Part shown: positions 54,059 through 64,000 of the stretch, one piece after another
How positions within the stretch are numbered: position 1 is the stretch's first letter
Layout of the letters: every line of letters begins with the position of its first letter
Assembly (NCBI GenBank): GCA_024509875.1
Contig: JAMPIV010005820.1
Span: 124,001 to 188,000, forward strand
DNA length: 64,000 nucleotides
DNA from: Oreohelix idahoensis
Taxonomy: Eukaryota > Mollusca > Gastropoda > Stylommatophora > Oreohelicidae
Direction: 5' to 3'
Program-made: the position numbers and the translations under genes
The notes under the pieces: model-generated
Database searches by the model: none
What the model was told of the DNA's origin: nothing
Seen by the model: only the letters and a program-made list of their open reading frames with translations

Positions 54059-54178
54059 GGATTGAAATGGTATGACAAGATCACCAAGGTGGAGCTGATG
54101 ACAAGAACCAGACAAGTGCCAGTGGAACAAGACATGAGAAGACGACGATGACGATTGGTTGGACACACATTGAGGAAA
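54059..54178 (+). pseudogene. LINE reverse-transcriptase C-terminal fragment
   Basis: The frame reads LKWYDKITKVELMTRTRQ, then PVEQDMRRRR, a TGA stop, RLVGHTLRK. This is the conserved segment after the RT domain in many animal LINEs (I-T-x-x-E-L..RT.Q.PIE..IR.RKWRWIGHTLRK); the stop replaces the Trp. The sequence then ends abruptly in A/T-rich DNA. It is about 40 codons, a relic. Confidence 0.7.
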
Positions 54179-54229
54179 TAAAAAAAAAGTTAAAAAATAT
54201 TTAATAAATGACCAAAAGAAACCTTTAAT

Positions 54230-54536
54230 AAAATTATAAGTAGACAGATACTACAATCCAAGCAGAAAAACAAATATATTAAATCTAAGCAGCCAAAACA
54301 TAATATGCCAAAAATATAGTAAACCAGCACAAGTCAAACAACTTAGAAATATATTACAAATCTAACAGAGTAGCAAATGTTACAAAAGAAACAAAAGAAG
54401 CACATATCACAAATCGAACAAAGTAGCACTCATTACAAACTACAGCAGAGTAGCAAATAGTGCAAACCACAAAAAGTATCAGAGACCGCAACAGATTAGC
54501 AAATATCACAAACTAAATAAAGTAGCACATATTACT
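54230..54536. repeat. Degenerate tandem repeat (AGTAGCAAAT...CACAAA type)
   Basis: Loose repeats of about 30 bp containing AGTAGCA(A/C)AT and (T/C)ACAAA(C/T). The same motif family appears at 58790-58965, on the far side of the 33-bp array, so the two stretches may be parts of one older array. Confidence 0.55.
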
Positions 54537-54835
54537 TTCTTCTTCTTTGATCACTAGTCGCCGACTGTCTAAGCAGTCAGTGACCATCACGCCTGGTGGC
54601 GTCTTGTATGGCAGCAACAAACTGCTTCCACTATGTTCGGTCGGTGGCCATCCTTCGTACAGTGCCCCAGCTCTGGTTCATTCTTTGCATCTCGACCTCC
54701 ACAGTTCTCCGCCAGGTTGTTTTTCTTACGTTCGCTTTCCTTCAGTAGTCCATAGCATAGCTGTTCTTGTGATGATATCAGGGTCTCTTCCAAGGACGTG
54801 GCCAACCCAACTCTAGCGTCTGCCAGCTATGAAGG
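54537..54835 (-). pseudogene. LINE 3' end with (GAA)n tail
   Basis: Minus-strand reading gives, in order, a GWPRPW-like segment (GHVLR position), RKTTWRRTVEVEMQRMNQSW, GTVRRMATDRT, a stop where Trp-adjacent sequence is expected, then WKQFVAAIQDATRRDGH and a stop codon. A short 3' UTR and a (GAA)n-type tail (54537-54549) follow. This is the C-terminal tail and 3' end of a non-LTR retrotransposon, 5'-truncated as usual. The 3' UTR block with CGCC..GGCGTCTT links it to the small retroposons at 5918 and 57307. Confidence 0.75.
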
Positions 54836-54944
54836 TGTGGACGTTCTCTTGGTTGCTCAAAGTAAAGAGTTTTTGATTGGTGATGGTGTTAGGTCAAACG
54901 ATTCGGAGAATTTTCCTTAATCAGATTGTGTGGAAGGAAGACAA

Positions 54945-55002
54945 TTTAGAAGACAATATAGAAGACAATATAGAAGACAATTTAGAAGACAATTTAGACA
55001 TT
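54945..55002 (+). repeat. 15-bp tandem repeat
   Basis: GAAGACAATATAGAA-like units (GAAGACAATTTAGAA variant), about four copies, just upstream of the 33-bp array. Confidence 0.8.
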
Positions 55003-55083
55003 TCCTGCCTTGTTACTCTCCAGCATTCCGCACCAAAGGGACGCATAGAAAACAAACAGATTTCATATAATCTTAATTTGGTA

Positions 55084-58000
55084 ATTGTGCTGTATTGAGA
55101 GGACTTTCAGATGGTGTTTGTGCTGTATTGAGAGGACTTTCAGATGCTGTTTGTGCTGTATTGAGAAGACTTTCAGATGGTGTTTGTGCTGTATTGTGAG
55201 GACTTTCACGTGGTGTTTGTGCTGTATTGAGAGGACTTTCAGATGGCGTTTGTGCTGTATTGAGAGGACTTTCAAATGGTGTTTGTGCTGTATTGAGAAG
55301 ACTTTCAGATGGTGTTTGTGCTGTATTGTGAGGACTTTCACATGGTGTTTGTGCTGTATTGACAGGACTTTCAGATTGTGTTTGTGCTGTATTGAGAGGA
55401 CTTTCACGTGGTGTTTGTGCTGTATTGAGAGGACTTTCAGATGGTGTTTGTGCTGTATTGAGAGGACATTCAGATGCTGTTTGTTCTGTATTGAGAAGAC
55501 TTTCAGATGGTGTTTGTGCTGTATTGTGAGGACTTTCACGTGGTGTTTGTGCTGTATTGAGAGGACTTTCAGATGGTGTTTGTGCTGTATTGAGAGGACT
55601 TTCAAATGGTGTTTGTGCTGTATTGAGAAGACTTTCAGATGGTGTTTGTGCTGTATTGTGAGGACTTTCACATGGTGTTTGTGCTGTATTGACAGGACTT
55701 TCAGATTGTGTTTGTGCTGTATTGAGAGGACTTTCACGTGGTGTTTGTGCTGTATTGAGAGGACTTTCAGATGGTGTTTGTGCTGTATTGAGAGGACTTT
55801 CAGTTGGTGTTTGTGCTGTATTGAGAGGACTTTCAGATGGTGTTTGTGCTGTATTGAGAGGACTTTCAGATGGTGTTTGTGCTGTATTGAGAGGACTTTC
55901 AGGTGGTGTTTGTGCTGTAATGAGAGGACTTTCAGGTGGTGTTTGTGCTGCAGTGAGAGGACTTTCAGATGGTGTTTGTGCTGTATTGAGAGGACTTTCA
56001 GATGGTGTTTGTGCTGTAGTGAGGGGACTTTCAGATGGTGCTTGTGCTGTATTGAGAGGACTTTCAGATGGTGTTTGTGCTGTAGTGAGAGGACTTTCAG
56101 ATGGTGCTTGTGCTGTATTGAGAGGACTTTCAGATGGTGTTTGTGCTGTATTGAGAGGACTTTCAGATGTTGTTTGTGCTGTATTTAGAGGACTTCCAGA
56201 TGGTGTTTGTGCTGTATTGAGAGGACTTTTAGATGGTGTTTGTGCTGTAGTGAGAGGACTTTCAGATGGTGTTTGTGCTGTAGTGAGAGGACTTTCCGAT
56301 GGTGCTTGTGCTGTATTGAAAGGACTTTCAGATGGTGTTTGTGTTGTATTGACAGGACTTTCAGATGGTATTTGTGCTTTATTGTGAGGACTTTCAGATG
56401 GTGTTTGTGCTGTATTGAGAGGACTTTCAGATAGTGTTTGTGCTGTGTTGAGAGGACTTTCAGATGGTGTTTGTGCTGTATTGACAGGACATTCAGATGG
56501 TGTTTGTGCTGTATTGAGAGGACTTTCAGATGGTGTTTGTGCTGTATTGAGAGGACTCTCAGGTGGTGTTTGTGCTGTATGGAGAGGACTTTCAGATGGT
56601 AGTTGTGCTGTATTGAGAGGACTTTCATATGGTGTTTGTGCTGTATTGAGATGACTTTCAGATGGTGGTTGTGCTGTATTGAGAGGACTTTCAGATGGTG
56701 TTGTGCTGTATTGAGAGGACTTTCACATGGTGTTTGTGATGTATTGAGAGGACTTTCAGATGGTGTTTGTGCTGTATTTAGAGGACTTTCACGTGGTGTT
56801 TGTGCTGTATTGAGAGTACTTTCAGATGTTATTTGTGCTGTATTGAGAGGACTTTTAGATCATGCTTGTGCTGTATTGAGAGGACTTTCAGATGGTATTT
56901 GTGCTGTATTGAGAGGACTTTCAGATGGTATTTGTGCTGTATTGAGAGAACTTTCAGATGGCGTTTGTGTTGTATTGAGAGGACTTTCAGATGGCATTTG
57001 TGCTGTATTGAGAGGACTTTCAGATGGTATTTGTGCTGTATTGAGAGGACTTTCAGATGGTATTTGTGCTGTATTGAGAGGACTTTCACATGGTGTTTGT
57101 GCTGTATTGAGATGACTTTCAGATGGTATTTGTGCTGTATTGAGAGGACTTTAACATGGTGTTTGTGCTCTATTGAGAGGGCTTTCAGATGGTCTTTGTG
57201 CTGTTTTGAGAGGACTTCCAGATGGTATTTGTGCTCTATTGAGAGGACTTTCACATGATGTTTGCGCTGTATTGAGAGGAATTTCAAATGGTGTTTGTGC
57301 TGTATTCTTCTTCTTCTTCTTCCGTCCTTAGCCACCGACCGTCAAAGCAGTCAGTGGCCATTACGCCTAGTGGCGTCTTAGGGCAACAGCAGATAGGTTT
57401 TCTTTGCCATTGTTTCCCATCACGCTTATTGGCGTCTTTAGGGCAACGGCAAATCAATCCATTTGCTGTTGTTTCCGTAATCGATGTTTGTGCTGTATTG
57501 AGAGGACTTCCAGATGGTATTTGTGCTGTATTGAGAGGACTTCCAGACGGTGTTTGTGCTGTATTGAGAGGACTTCCAGATGGTGTTTGTGCTGTATTGA
57601 GAGGACTCCCAGATGGTGTTTGTGCTGTTTTAAGAGGACTTTCAGATGGTGTTTGTGCTGTATTGAGAGGACTTCCAGATGATGTTTGTGCTGTATTGAG
57701 AGAACTTTCAGATGGTGTTTGTGCTGTACTGAGAGGACTTTCACATGGTGTTTGTGCTGTATTGAGAAGACTTTCAGATGGTGTTTGTGCTGTATTGAGA
57801 GGACTTTCAGATGGTGTTTGTGCTGTATTGAAAGTACTTCCAGGTTGTGTATGTGCTTTATTGAGAGGACTTTTACATGGTGTGTGTGCTGTATCGAGAG
57901 GAATTTCACGTGGTGTTTGTGCTGTTTTGAGAGGACTTTTGGATGGTGTTTGTTCTATATTGAGAGGACTTTCAGATGGTGTTTGTGCTGTATTGAGAGG

Positions 58001-58775
58001 ACTTCCAGATAATGTTTGTGCTGTTTTGAGAGGACTTCCAGATGGTGTTTGTGCTATATTGAGAGGACTTCCAGATGGTGTTTGTGCTGTATTGAGAGGA
58101 CTTCCAGATGGTGTTTATGCTGTATTGGGAATACTTTTAGATGGTGTTTGTGCTGTATTGAGAGGACTTCCAGATGGTGTTTGTGCTGTATTGAGAGGAC
58201 TTCCAGGTGGTGTTTGTGCTGTATTGAGAGGACTTTCACATGGTGTTTGTGCTGTATTGAGAGGACTTCCAGATGGAGTTTGTGCTGTATTGAGAGGACT
58301 TCCAAATGGTGTTTGTGCTGTATTGAGAGGACTTTCACATGATGTTTGTTCTGTATTGAGAGAACTTCCAGATGATGTTTGTGCTGTATTGAGAGGACTT
58401 TCAGATGGTGTTTGTGCTGTATTGTGAGGACTTCCAGATGGTGTTTGTACTGTATTGAGAGGACTTCCAGATGTTGTTTGTGTTGTATTGAGAGGACTTC
58501 CATATGGTGTTTGTGCTGTATTGAGAGGACTTTCAGATGATGTTTGTGCTTTATTGGGAGGACTTCCAGATGGTGTTTGTGATGTATTGAGAGGACTTTC
58601 AGATGGTGTTTGTGCTGTATTGAGAGGACTTCCAGATGATGTTTGTGCTGTAATGAGAGGACTTCCAGATGGTGTTTGTGCTGTATTGAGAGGACTTTCA
58701 GATGGTGTTTGTGCTGTATTGAGAGGACTTTCAGATGGTGTTTGTGCTGTATTGAGAGGACTTTCAGATGGTGTT
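55084..58775 (+). repeat. 33-bp minisatellite, roughly 106 units
   Basis: The unit is GAGAGGACTTTCAGATGG followed by TGTTTGTGCTGTATT. As 33 is a multiple of three and the unit has no stop in several frames, the array yields long ORFs on both strands (CCIERTFRWCL, AVLRGLSDGVC, KVLSIQHKHHL and SPLNTAQTPSE repeats). The first part contains a 10-unit higher-order repeat of 330 bp occurring twice (for example CAGATGCTGT at 55141 and 55471). Units left of 57300 mostly read ACTTTCAG, while those right of 57485 mostly read ACTTCCAG. A retroposon interrupts it at 57307-57484. The ORFs have no domain, start context or flanking coding sequence, so I call a satellite, not a gene. Confidence 0.95.
57307..57484 (-). 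mobile_element. (GAA)n-tailed retroposon inserted in the 33-bp array
   Basis: Same family as 5918-6126, with the same two GACGCC...GGCGT monomers and TTC-repeat (minus-strand GAA tail) at 57307-57320. It is shorter at its 5' end, stopping at CGTAATCGA where the 5918 copy continues for about 40 bases. This fits 5' truncation. The target duplication is masked because the surrounding array itself repeats GTTTGTGCTGTATT. Confidence 0.8.
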
Positions 58776-60150
58776 AAGAATTCCCAACATATCACTACAA
58801 AGCTGCAAGTATCACAAATCAAAAGAAAGTAGCAAATGTCCCAAGCCACAACAAAGAAGCAAATCTCATTAACCACAACTAAGCAGCAACAAATCACCCC
58901 CCAAAAAAACAAAAACAAAAGAAAAACCACCATACATATCACACACTACAGGAGTAGCAAACTGACACAACACAGGTTTCCAGATACTTGAACCACCTTA
59001 CTAGACACCATATTTCTGTTATTGCAGCAGCGAGAGTTTATATCCTGTATTACATCTCCTCCCGGCTGTCTGACTGACATTTGCTTAGAAGAGAAAAAAG
59101 CGAGATACAAGCATGGAGCAAACCATGAACTCAAAAAACTTGGATTAACATCATTTCTCGTTGGTCGCGTCTTGTGTGGTCATGGCAGTGAATGTTGCAC
59201 GTGCAGAGTAATAAACACTACTTTTATTTATATTCTTCAATATCATAGGAGATTACAGGACAATGGGTTTGAAAAGAAAGGACTTCGTGAGTAACTAAAA
59301 TAAATACAACCGTAGTATAAAGGATACATAAATAGAGATAAGACTTTCTTGAAAAGCCATGGTGATGATACTGTTGAAGATAAGGGGTAAGAAAAGATAA
59401 GGGGTAAGAAAAGATAAGGGGTAAGAAAAGATGTGTACAAGGTATGTGAGTGGGAAGAATAATAAGATGATGGGGGAGTGGGTCTGTCCAGAGTTAAAAC
59501 AGTAAGAATTCTCTTATCTATCCTTTACATTATTATGTCCTGTTTTCCCATCGCAATCTTCGCGCGTTTTCGGCCGGGCGAAAGCTGGAGGGGAAATTGC
59601 ATACGCATTTTGCGCCCAGTATACGTATGTCACCGGATGTGTTATATAAATATATATATGTTAAGCAAGAGAAGTACATTGCTCATATTAGATGAACTTC
59701 TATACTTATTTTCCATTTTTTCTGTATATTTGACTTTGGAAAGGTAGTCATATTTTGTGTCATATACTGTCTATCAATCAGTCACTCAATCAGTCAATCA
59801 ATCAGTCAATCAATCAGTCAGCCACTCAATCAGTATCCATTATCTCCCCAAGAAGCAGAAGCCTCCAACAAACACAGTATGTCAAGGTCACCTGTCACGT
59901 GCCGTTCACTCAAATCGTTCCATATCCTCTCTGCCTCTACTGCTTTTAGTTTGTGGATTCTAGACCAAGGACTGCCTTGTAATGTTATCAACAGGTTTCC
60001 TCAGTGTGTGCCTTATCCATTTTCAGCGTCTTCTTCTCATCCCTTGTACCATTGGCACTTCTCTCGTTCCACACCAGTGATCTTGTCATACTGTATCAAT
60101 CATTTACTATAACTGAAGGTTAAAAAAAAAAAAAAAAAACTAACGCTAAA
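58776..60150. other. Intergenic with small tandem repeats
   Basis: 58790-58965 carries the degenerate AGTAGCAAAT-type repeat. 59381-59430 is a 17-bp repeat (GATAAGGGGTAAGAAAA, three to four copies). 59773-59835 is an AATCAGTC/AATC repeat. 60121-60139 is an A-run. No gene is recognised. Confidence 0.5.
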
Positions 60151-60157
60151 AAGTAAA

Positions 60158-60460
60158 ACTTCTTCTTCTTCTTCTTCGTTCGCCCTGAAAAGGACGGTGG
60201 TTGCGTTGTGTCTGTTTACAACGTAGCTGTGATATCTGCACCTTTCGGTCGACACATCCGACTTCTGCACGGCATTTTTTAGGACCGGGTTTGCCTTCCC
60301 ATTTCGATCCACACTCGCTCAGCCAGCCTGCACAGCTGCAGACTGTTTCCAGGACCACCACGTGGAGGTGGAGTGCGGTCTTGACCAGCTCTGGTTCGCT
60401 GGTCCTGACGCAGGCAGTCAAGCTATGAGTCGCTGACTGCGGTCTCTATTGCTGCGTCTT
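60158..60460 (-). mobile_element. LINE-type 3' end with (GAA)n tail
   Basis: TTC repeats at 60162-60178 are a minus-strand (GAA)n tail. Upstream on the minus strand the frame reads QLCRLAERVWIEMGRQTR followed by a stop. This looks like the end of a LINE ORF or its 3' UTR, and is a different family from 5918/54537/57307 but has the same tail type. The 91-aa ORF in another frame is not considered a gene. Confidence 0.45.
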
Positions 60461-60605
60461 GAGGTCCCAAAAAGTAAAACACCGAATAGCATATCTCGTA
60501 CAGTCTTCTTCTTCGTTCTTCTCTCTCTAATAACATCTACCTCTCTTGTAAAGTTGGCAGCCCGTCTCATGCTTCTCTATCACCATTCAATTTCTCCCTC
60601 ATCTG

Positions 60606-60850
60606 GGTTAGCGCGGTGGCAGAGTGGTTAGTGCTCTGGCTTCCTAGCTCAGTGGTCTATGGTTCGATCCCCAGATGAGGTGGGATATTTTACAGCCGCA
60701 AACGGCCCCCTGGGTCGACCCAGCCCCAACTGGGCACCAGAGCAACTCTGGGAAGGTTAAGGCGGCCGACGTGATGCTGACCACATGACCCCCTAGTGTG
60801 CCGATGGTCAAGAAAATATGGGCCTAACACCATATTCCTAATATGCCTCA
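60606..60850 (+). mobile_element. tRNA-derived SINE
   Basis: The head contains a Pol III box A (TGGCAGAGTGG at about 60617) and a perfect box B (GGTTCGATCCC at about 60661) with tRNA-like spacing. A unique body of about 170 bp follows (CCCTGGGTCGACCCAG, CTGACCACATGACCCCC, TATGGGCCTAACACCATATT). It is too long and lacks a cloverleaf 3' end for a functional tRNA. Exact 3' end and target duplication not determined. Confidence 0.75.
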
Positions 60851-60944
60851 ATGGGCGTGTAAAGGGATCCTCCCCTGGGTTAGAGAGGGCCACACCGCCA
60901 CACTGCTCGTCACGTGGAGCCAACAGTCGTGGATGATATCTTCT

Positions 60945-61735
60945 ACAGTTTGTTTGTCCTCTCCACGTGGACACATGTCTTTCTGTTCGGTTGTCAGTTT
61001 GTTTGTCCTCTCCACATGGACACGTCTTTCTGTTCGGTTGTCAGTTTGTTTGTCCTCTCCACATGGACACATGTATTTCTGTTCGGTTGTCAGTTTGTTT
61101 GTCCTCTCCACATGGACACATGTCTTTCTGTTATGTTGTCAGTTTGTTTGTCCTCTCCACATGGACACATGTCTTTCTGGTCGGTTGTCAGTTTGTTTTT
61201 TCTCTCCACATGGACACGTCTTTCTGTTCGGTTGTCAGTTTGTTTGTCCTCTCCACATGGACACGTCTTTCTGTTCGGTTGTCAGTTTGTTTGTCCTCTC
61301 CACATGGACACATGTATTTCTGTTCGGTTGTCAGTTTGTTTGTCCTCTCCACATGGACACATGTCTTTCTGTTGGGTTGTCAGTTTGTTTGTTATCTCCA
61401 CATGGACACATGTCTTTCTGTTCTGTTGTCAGTTTGTTTGTCCTCTCCACATGGACACATGTCTTTCTGTTCGGTTGTCAGTTTGTTTGTCCTCTCCACA
61501 TGGACACATGTCTTTCTGTTGGGTTGTCAGTTTGTTTGTTATCTCCACATGGACACATGTCTTTCTGTTCTGTTGTCAGTTTGTTTGTCCTCTCCACATG
61601 GACACATGTCTTTCTGTTCGGTTGTCAGTTTGTTTGTCCTCTCCACATGGACACATGTCTTTCTGTTCGGTTGTCAGTTTGTTTGTCCTCTCCACATGGA
61701 CACATGTCTTTCTGTTCGGTTGTCAGTTTGTTGAA
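60945..61735 (+). repeat. 49-bp minisatellite, about 16 units
   Basis: The unit is TTTGTCCTCTCCACATGG, ACACATGTCTTTCTGTTCGG, TTGTCAGTTTG. Three units lack ACAT and are 45 bp. 49 is not a multiple of three, yet all three plus frames are open through most of the array, giving overlapping ORFs of 255-300 codons. These are repeat artefacts. A pair of units (GTTGGG then TATCTCC variants) is duplicated at 61371 and 61518, a small higher-order repeat. Confidence 0.95.
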
Positions 61736-61744
61736 CATATGGTA

Positions 61745-62260
61745 GCTGAGTCTGCAATGGCAGGTTCCTAGTTGGACAATTATCTGTAGACCTCTTCTTG
61801 GTAATGTATCGTATGGATCTACATTACTGGACTCTAGATGTCCCAGCTGCCGTTTGTCTCTATACTTATTTCTGATTATCGTTTTAATGTCTTCATACAG
61901 TTTTCTGGCGAGTAAATGAAAAACCAAAATAGTTATACCTGATATGAAATAAAACAAATGTCTATACGGAATTTTTAGTGTTAGATTTGTTTTAAAAGCA
62001 CAATAACGAGTAGGAAATACTATTTTGTTCATTCAGGCCAAGGATCAGCAACAGGTAAAAAGCGTTCTTCCGAGAGATCACATGCGACGACTTGGTAGAT
62101 GTTTGGGCACCAAAAGGGGAAAAAAAATTTTTTTTCAGCTAGGGAAATTTGAGTTCAGCCTTCTCACGCCGGCATGGATAAACTCAGTATCCATTTGATT
62201 TATAGAAGAATGTGGCACGCCTCAGGAAAATAGAAGAATACAAATGAAGAGGTCATAGAC
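61745..62260. other. Intergenic, nothing recognised
   Basis: No supported feature. An A8/T8 palindromic run lies near 62119-62136. Confidence 0.4.
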
Positions 62261-62284
62261 AAATTATGAATGAATCAATAATTA

Positions 62285-62540
62285 ATGAAGGAGATCAAAA
62301 TTAGACAGCTAAAATATTTTGGCCGTGTATACGGTCATAACACTTTTTACTGAAGACAATGATAGAAGTGAAGAGTTGAGGCAAACGTGTAAGAGGAAGA
62401 CGGCGCTGTATGTGGGGAAGATAACATCAAAAATGGATAGTAACGAGTTTTTCAGAGTTTACCATCAAGACAAACGACAGAAGACGTTGGAGATCCATGG
62501 CAGCCGAACTTCGACGTAGAAATGGCACCTGGTGATGATG
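62285..62540 (+). pseudogene. LINE C-terminal fragment, frameshifted
   Basis: In shifting plus-strand frames this reads IKIRQLKYFGRVYGHNT, LKTMIEVK, a stop, GKRVRGRRR, and finally TNDRRRWRSMAAELRRRNGTW. The order (RQL.YFGH..R, GKR.RGRRR..W, DR.RWR...A) is that of C-terminal tails of non-LTR retrotransposons. It appears to be a different family from 54059 and 54537. At least two frame changes make it a relic. Confidence 0.6.
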
Positions 62541-62874
62541 AGGATGATCCCCAGGATTAAATGTAGATATTCCCCGTTCCCGATGACACAAATTCTCTAG
62601 ATTTTCATTAATGGCGTGGTTCATGAAAGTAGTCTTTACTTTAAAAGGAAGTCAACATTTGGTAAAATATCCTTTATTTTGATCTTTACATTGCTGTTTT
62701 GATAGAATCGCAAGAAGCAGATCGTGCGGCAGAGATAACAGTTACATCTAAACGTATTCCACATTCGAAATATTCTGAAAACTGAATATAGGAATGCTTT
62801 TTTTTTCAAGGTAGATCTCTGAAGAGCTCGGTGTTTATAGAGTAGATCCTTTCAGTTCCTGGGCTGCATACCGC

Positions 62875-63010
62875 TGGTTCAGACTACCTCTTGACTATTC
62901 AGACTTTCTCTTGATTATTCAGACTACCTCTTGATTATTCAGACTTTCTCTTGATTATTCAGACTATCGTTGGACTATTCAAACTATTTCATGACTATTT
63001 ATTCTAACTA
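62875..63010 (+). repeat. Short tandem repeat of about 20 bp
   Basis: Units like TATTCAGACTTTCTCTTGAT, five to six imperfect copies, decaying to the right. Confidence 0.8.
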
Positions 63011-63700
63011 TTTCTTGACTATGGAAACGAATTGATATAGCAAATCACGTTTAAATAAACGTACATTCTGAAAGGCATATCTGTCAGCACATTTGTCCTT
63101 TGCACGTGCGTTACCGAGTCCTAATCAGGGAGCAGGGAATAATAACACTAACCTGCCATGCATGACGTATAAGGCGACTACAGAGGGTTGCACAACAGGG
63201 CTTATAACCTCATCCTGAACAAACTTTAAGGCAGAGAAATCTCAATAACAATAGGCATATGTCAGCTATGGAAAACAGTTACATTCATGACAGAAGACTT
63301 TCTCTGGTAAGGAGGCGTATGAAGCAACAAAGACCAAGTTAATCAAATATAAAGCAAAATTTGATGTTACATTTTTTGACTGCAAGCTATAAACTCCTTG
63401 AAAAATTATTTTTGTGTTTTTAGTGCATTAAAAGCGTGTGTTTAAAATATATTTCTTTAATTTTTTACTTTGGTTGTTGTAGTCTCACTTTGAGTTGAGA
63501 GGTGACAAAAAGAGAAAGCGTCACAATATCGCATGTTCCAGAGTGCATTAATGGTAAAGGTAGACTCATATGATAAACTGTCGTAGGGTAGCGAAGTGTT
63601 CAAGACTTCACCAGCTTTCTAAGGCATATGTGACCAGTTCCCTTCCTCACTGCCGTTACCTTTTCTAAATCAAGAGCAGAGGCATGCACCCATTTATAGC
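63011..63700. other. Intergenic, nothing recognised
   Basis: No supported gene or repeat. Confidence 0.4.
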
Positions 63701-63914
63701 TGGGTGGACTGGAATGTTTGATTGCATTACAAGACAATCCTTGGTCGGTAATTCCCAGAGTAAGAGACATAGGGGCAGATCAAAGAACATATGGAGAAGA
63801 GAGCAGGAGACAGATATGCACATGACACGAGAAGACCCTGAGCGGATGACACAAGACGGGAGGACTTGGCACAATTTTGTTGAGGGTTGTGTTCCAAGGA
63901 GAGCTGATGGATAA
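63684..63914 (+). pseudogene. LINE C-terminal fragment
   Basis: The 76-codon frame contains CITRQSLVGNSQSKRHRGRS, NIWRREQETDMHM and TQDGRTWHNFVEG before a TGA stop. This matches the RT C-terminal tail of animal LINEs (ITRQAL.WNPQGKRKRGRP..TWRR..E, then AQDR..WR.FV.GLC). It corresponds to the part just downstream of the 54059-54178 fragment. The reading frame is open, but there is no RT domain upstream, so it is a 5'-truncated copy. Confidence 0.75.
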
Positions 63915-64000
63915 ATGAATGCAACTATGAACAACAGTAAAGATAATACAAAGGTAAGGAATAGATAATATAACAGGGGAAAGTGTCAGAGAGTTTAGAA

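Noticed and set aside
55084..58775. CRISPR array
   Set aside because: The units are contiguous with no unique spacers, and the context is eukaryotic.
55063..58942. Long ORFs over the 33-bp array as a repetitive Cys-rich or His-rich protein gene
   Set aside because: Frames are open on both strands because the unit is 33 bp and stop-free. There is no signal peptide, start context or non-repeat coding flank.
60606..60680. A functional tRNA gene
   Set aside because: Pol III boxes are present, but no cloverleaf with matching acceptor stem could be drawn and a SINE body follows.
60843..61771. ORFs of 255-300 codons as a membrane protein
   Set aside because: They are overlapping frames of the 49-bp tandem repeat.

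Overview
The window is non-coding, repeat-dominated DNA from an animal nuclear genome. I recognise no host gene in it. AT-rich DNA, abundant micro- and minisatellites, decayed LINE tails and Gmr1-type Ty3/gypsy retrotransposons suggest an invertebrate metazoan, perhaps a gastropod mollusc. The organism is an inference from style, not from a marker gene.

The main content is four LTR retrotransposon copies, called E1 to E4 here. E1 (1 to about 5167, minus) is cut by the left window edge. E2 (16324-24968, plus) is complete, with 2.07-kb and 2.06-kb LTRs and the 5-bp target duplication TCCTC. E3 (31589-51040, plus) is complete with about 2.5-kb LTRs and target duplication ATCAG. Its 3' LTR is split by E4 (41040-50111, minus), which has two 828-bp LTRs and target duplication GCGGG. 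In E2, E3 and E4 integrase lies upstream of reverse transcriptase/RNase H; the part of E1 in view is consistent with this. This order (gag-PR-INT-RT-RH) is the Ty1/copia-like order known from the Gmr1 group of Ty3/gypsy elements. Their Gags carry a coiled coil followed by a SCAN-like capsid segment. E2 and E3 form one lineage, with a tRNA-Pro type primer site identical to that of murine leukaemia virus. E1 and E4 form another. E4 looks youngest: its LTRs differ at three positions and its gag-PR and pol ORFs are long and intact. E3 has two in-frame stops, E2 has lost the front of integrase, and E1 has lost protease and has a broken pol.

Insertions are stacked. An unclassified repeat of about 1.9 kb occurs at about 6500-8437 and, inverted, at 14405-15652 plus 25341-25840. 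The second copy is split by an element with short terminal inverted repeats and TTAA duplications (15653-25340, piggyBac-like), and E2 sits inside that element. The first copy preserves the matching empty TTAA site.

The rest is satellite DNA and small retroposon debris: a GAT/GAG acidic-triplet array (10068-10530), a 41-bp array (about 10715-11490), long TA tracts (29912-30004 and 30450-30543), a 33-bp array of about 3.7 kb (55084-58775) that is open in several frames, and a 49-bp array (60945-61735). Around these lie 3' ends of LINEs with (GAA)n tails, LINE C-terminal fragments and a tRNA-derived SINE. The long ORFs over the satellites are by-products of repeat units and are not called as genes.
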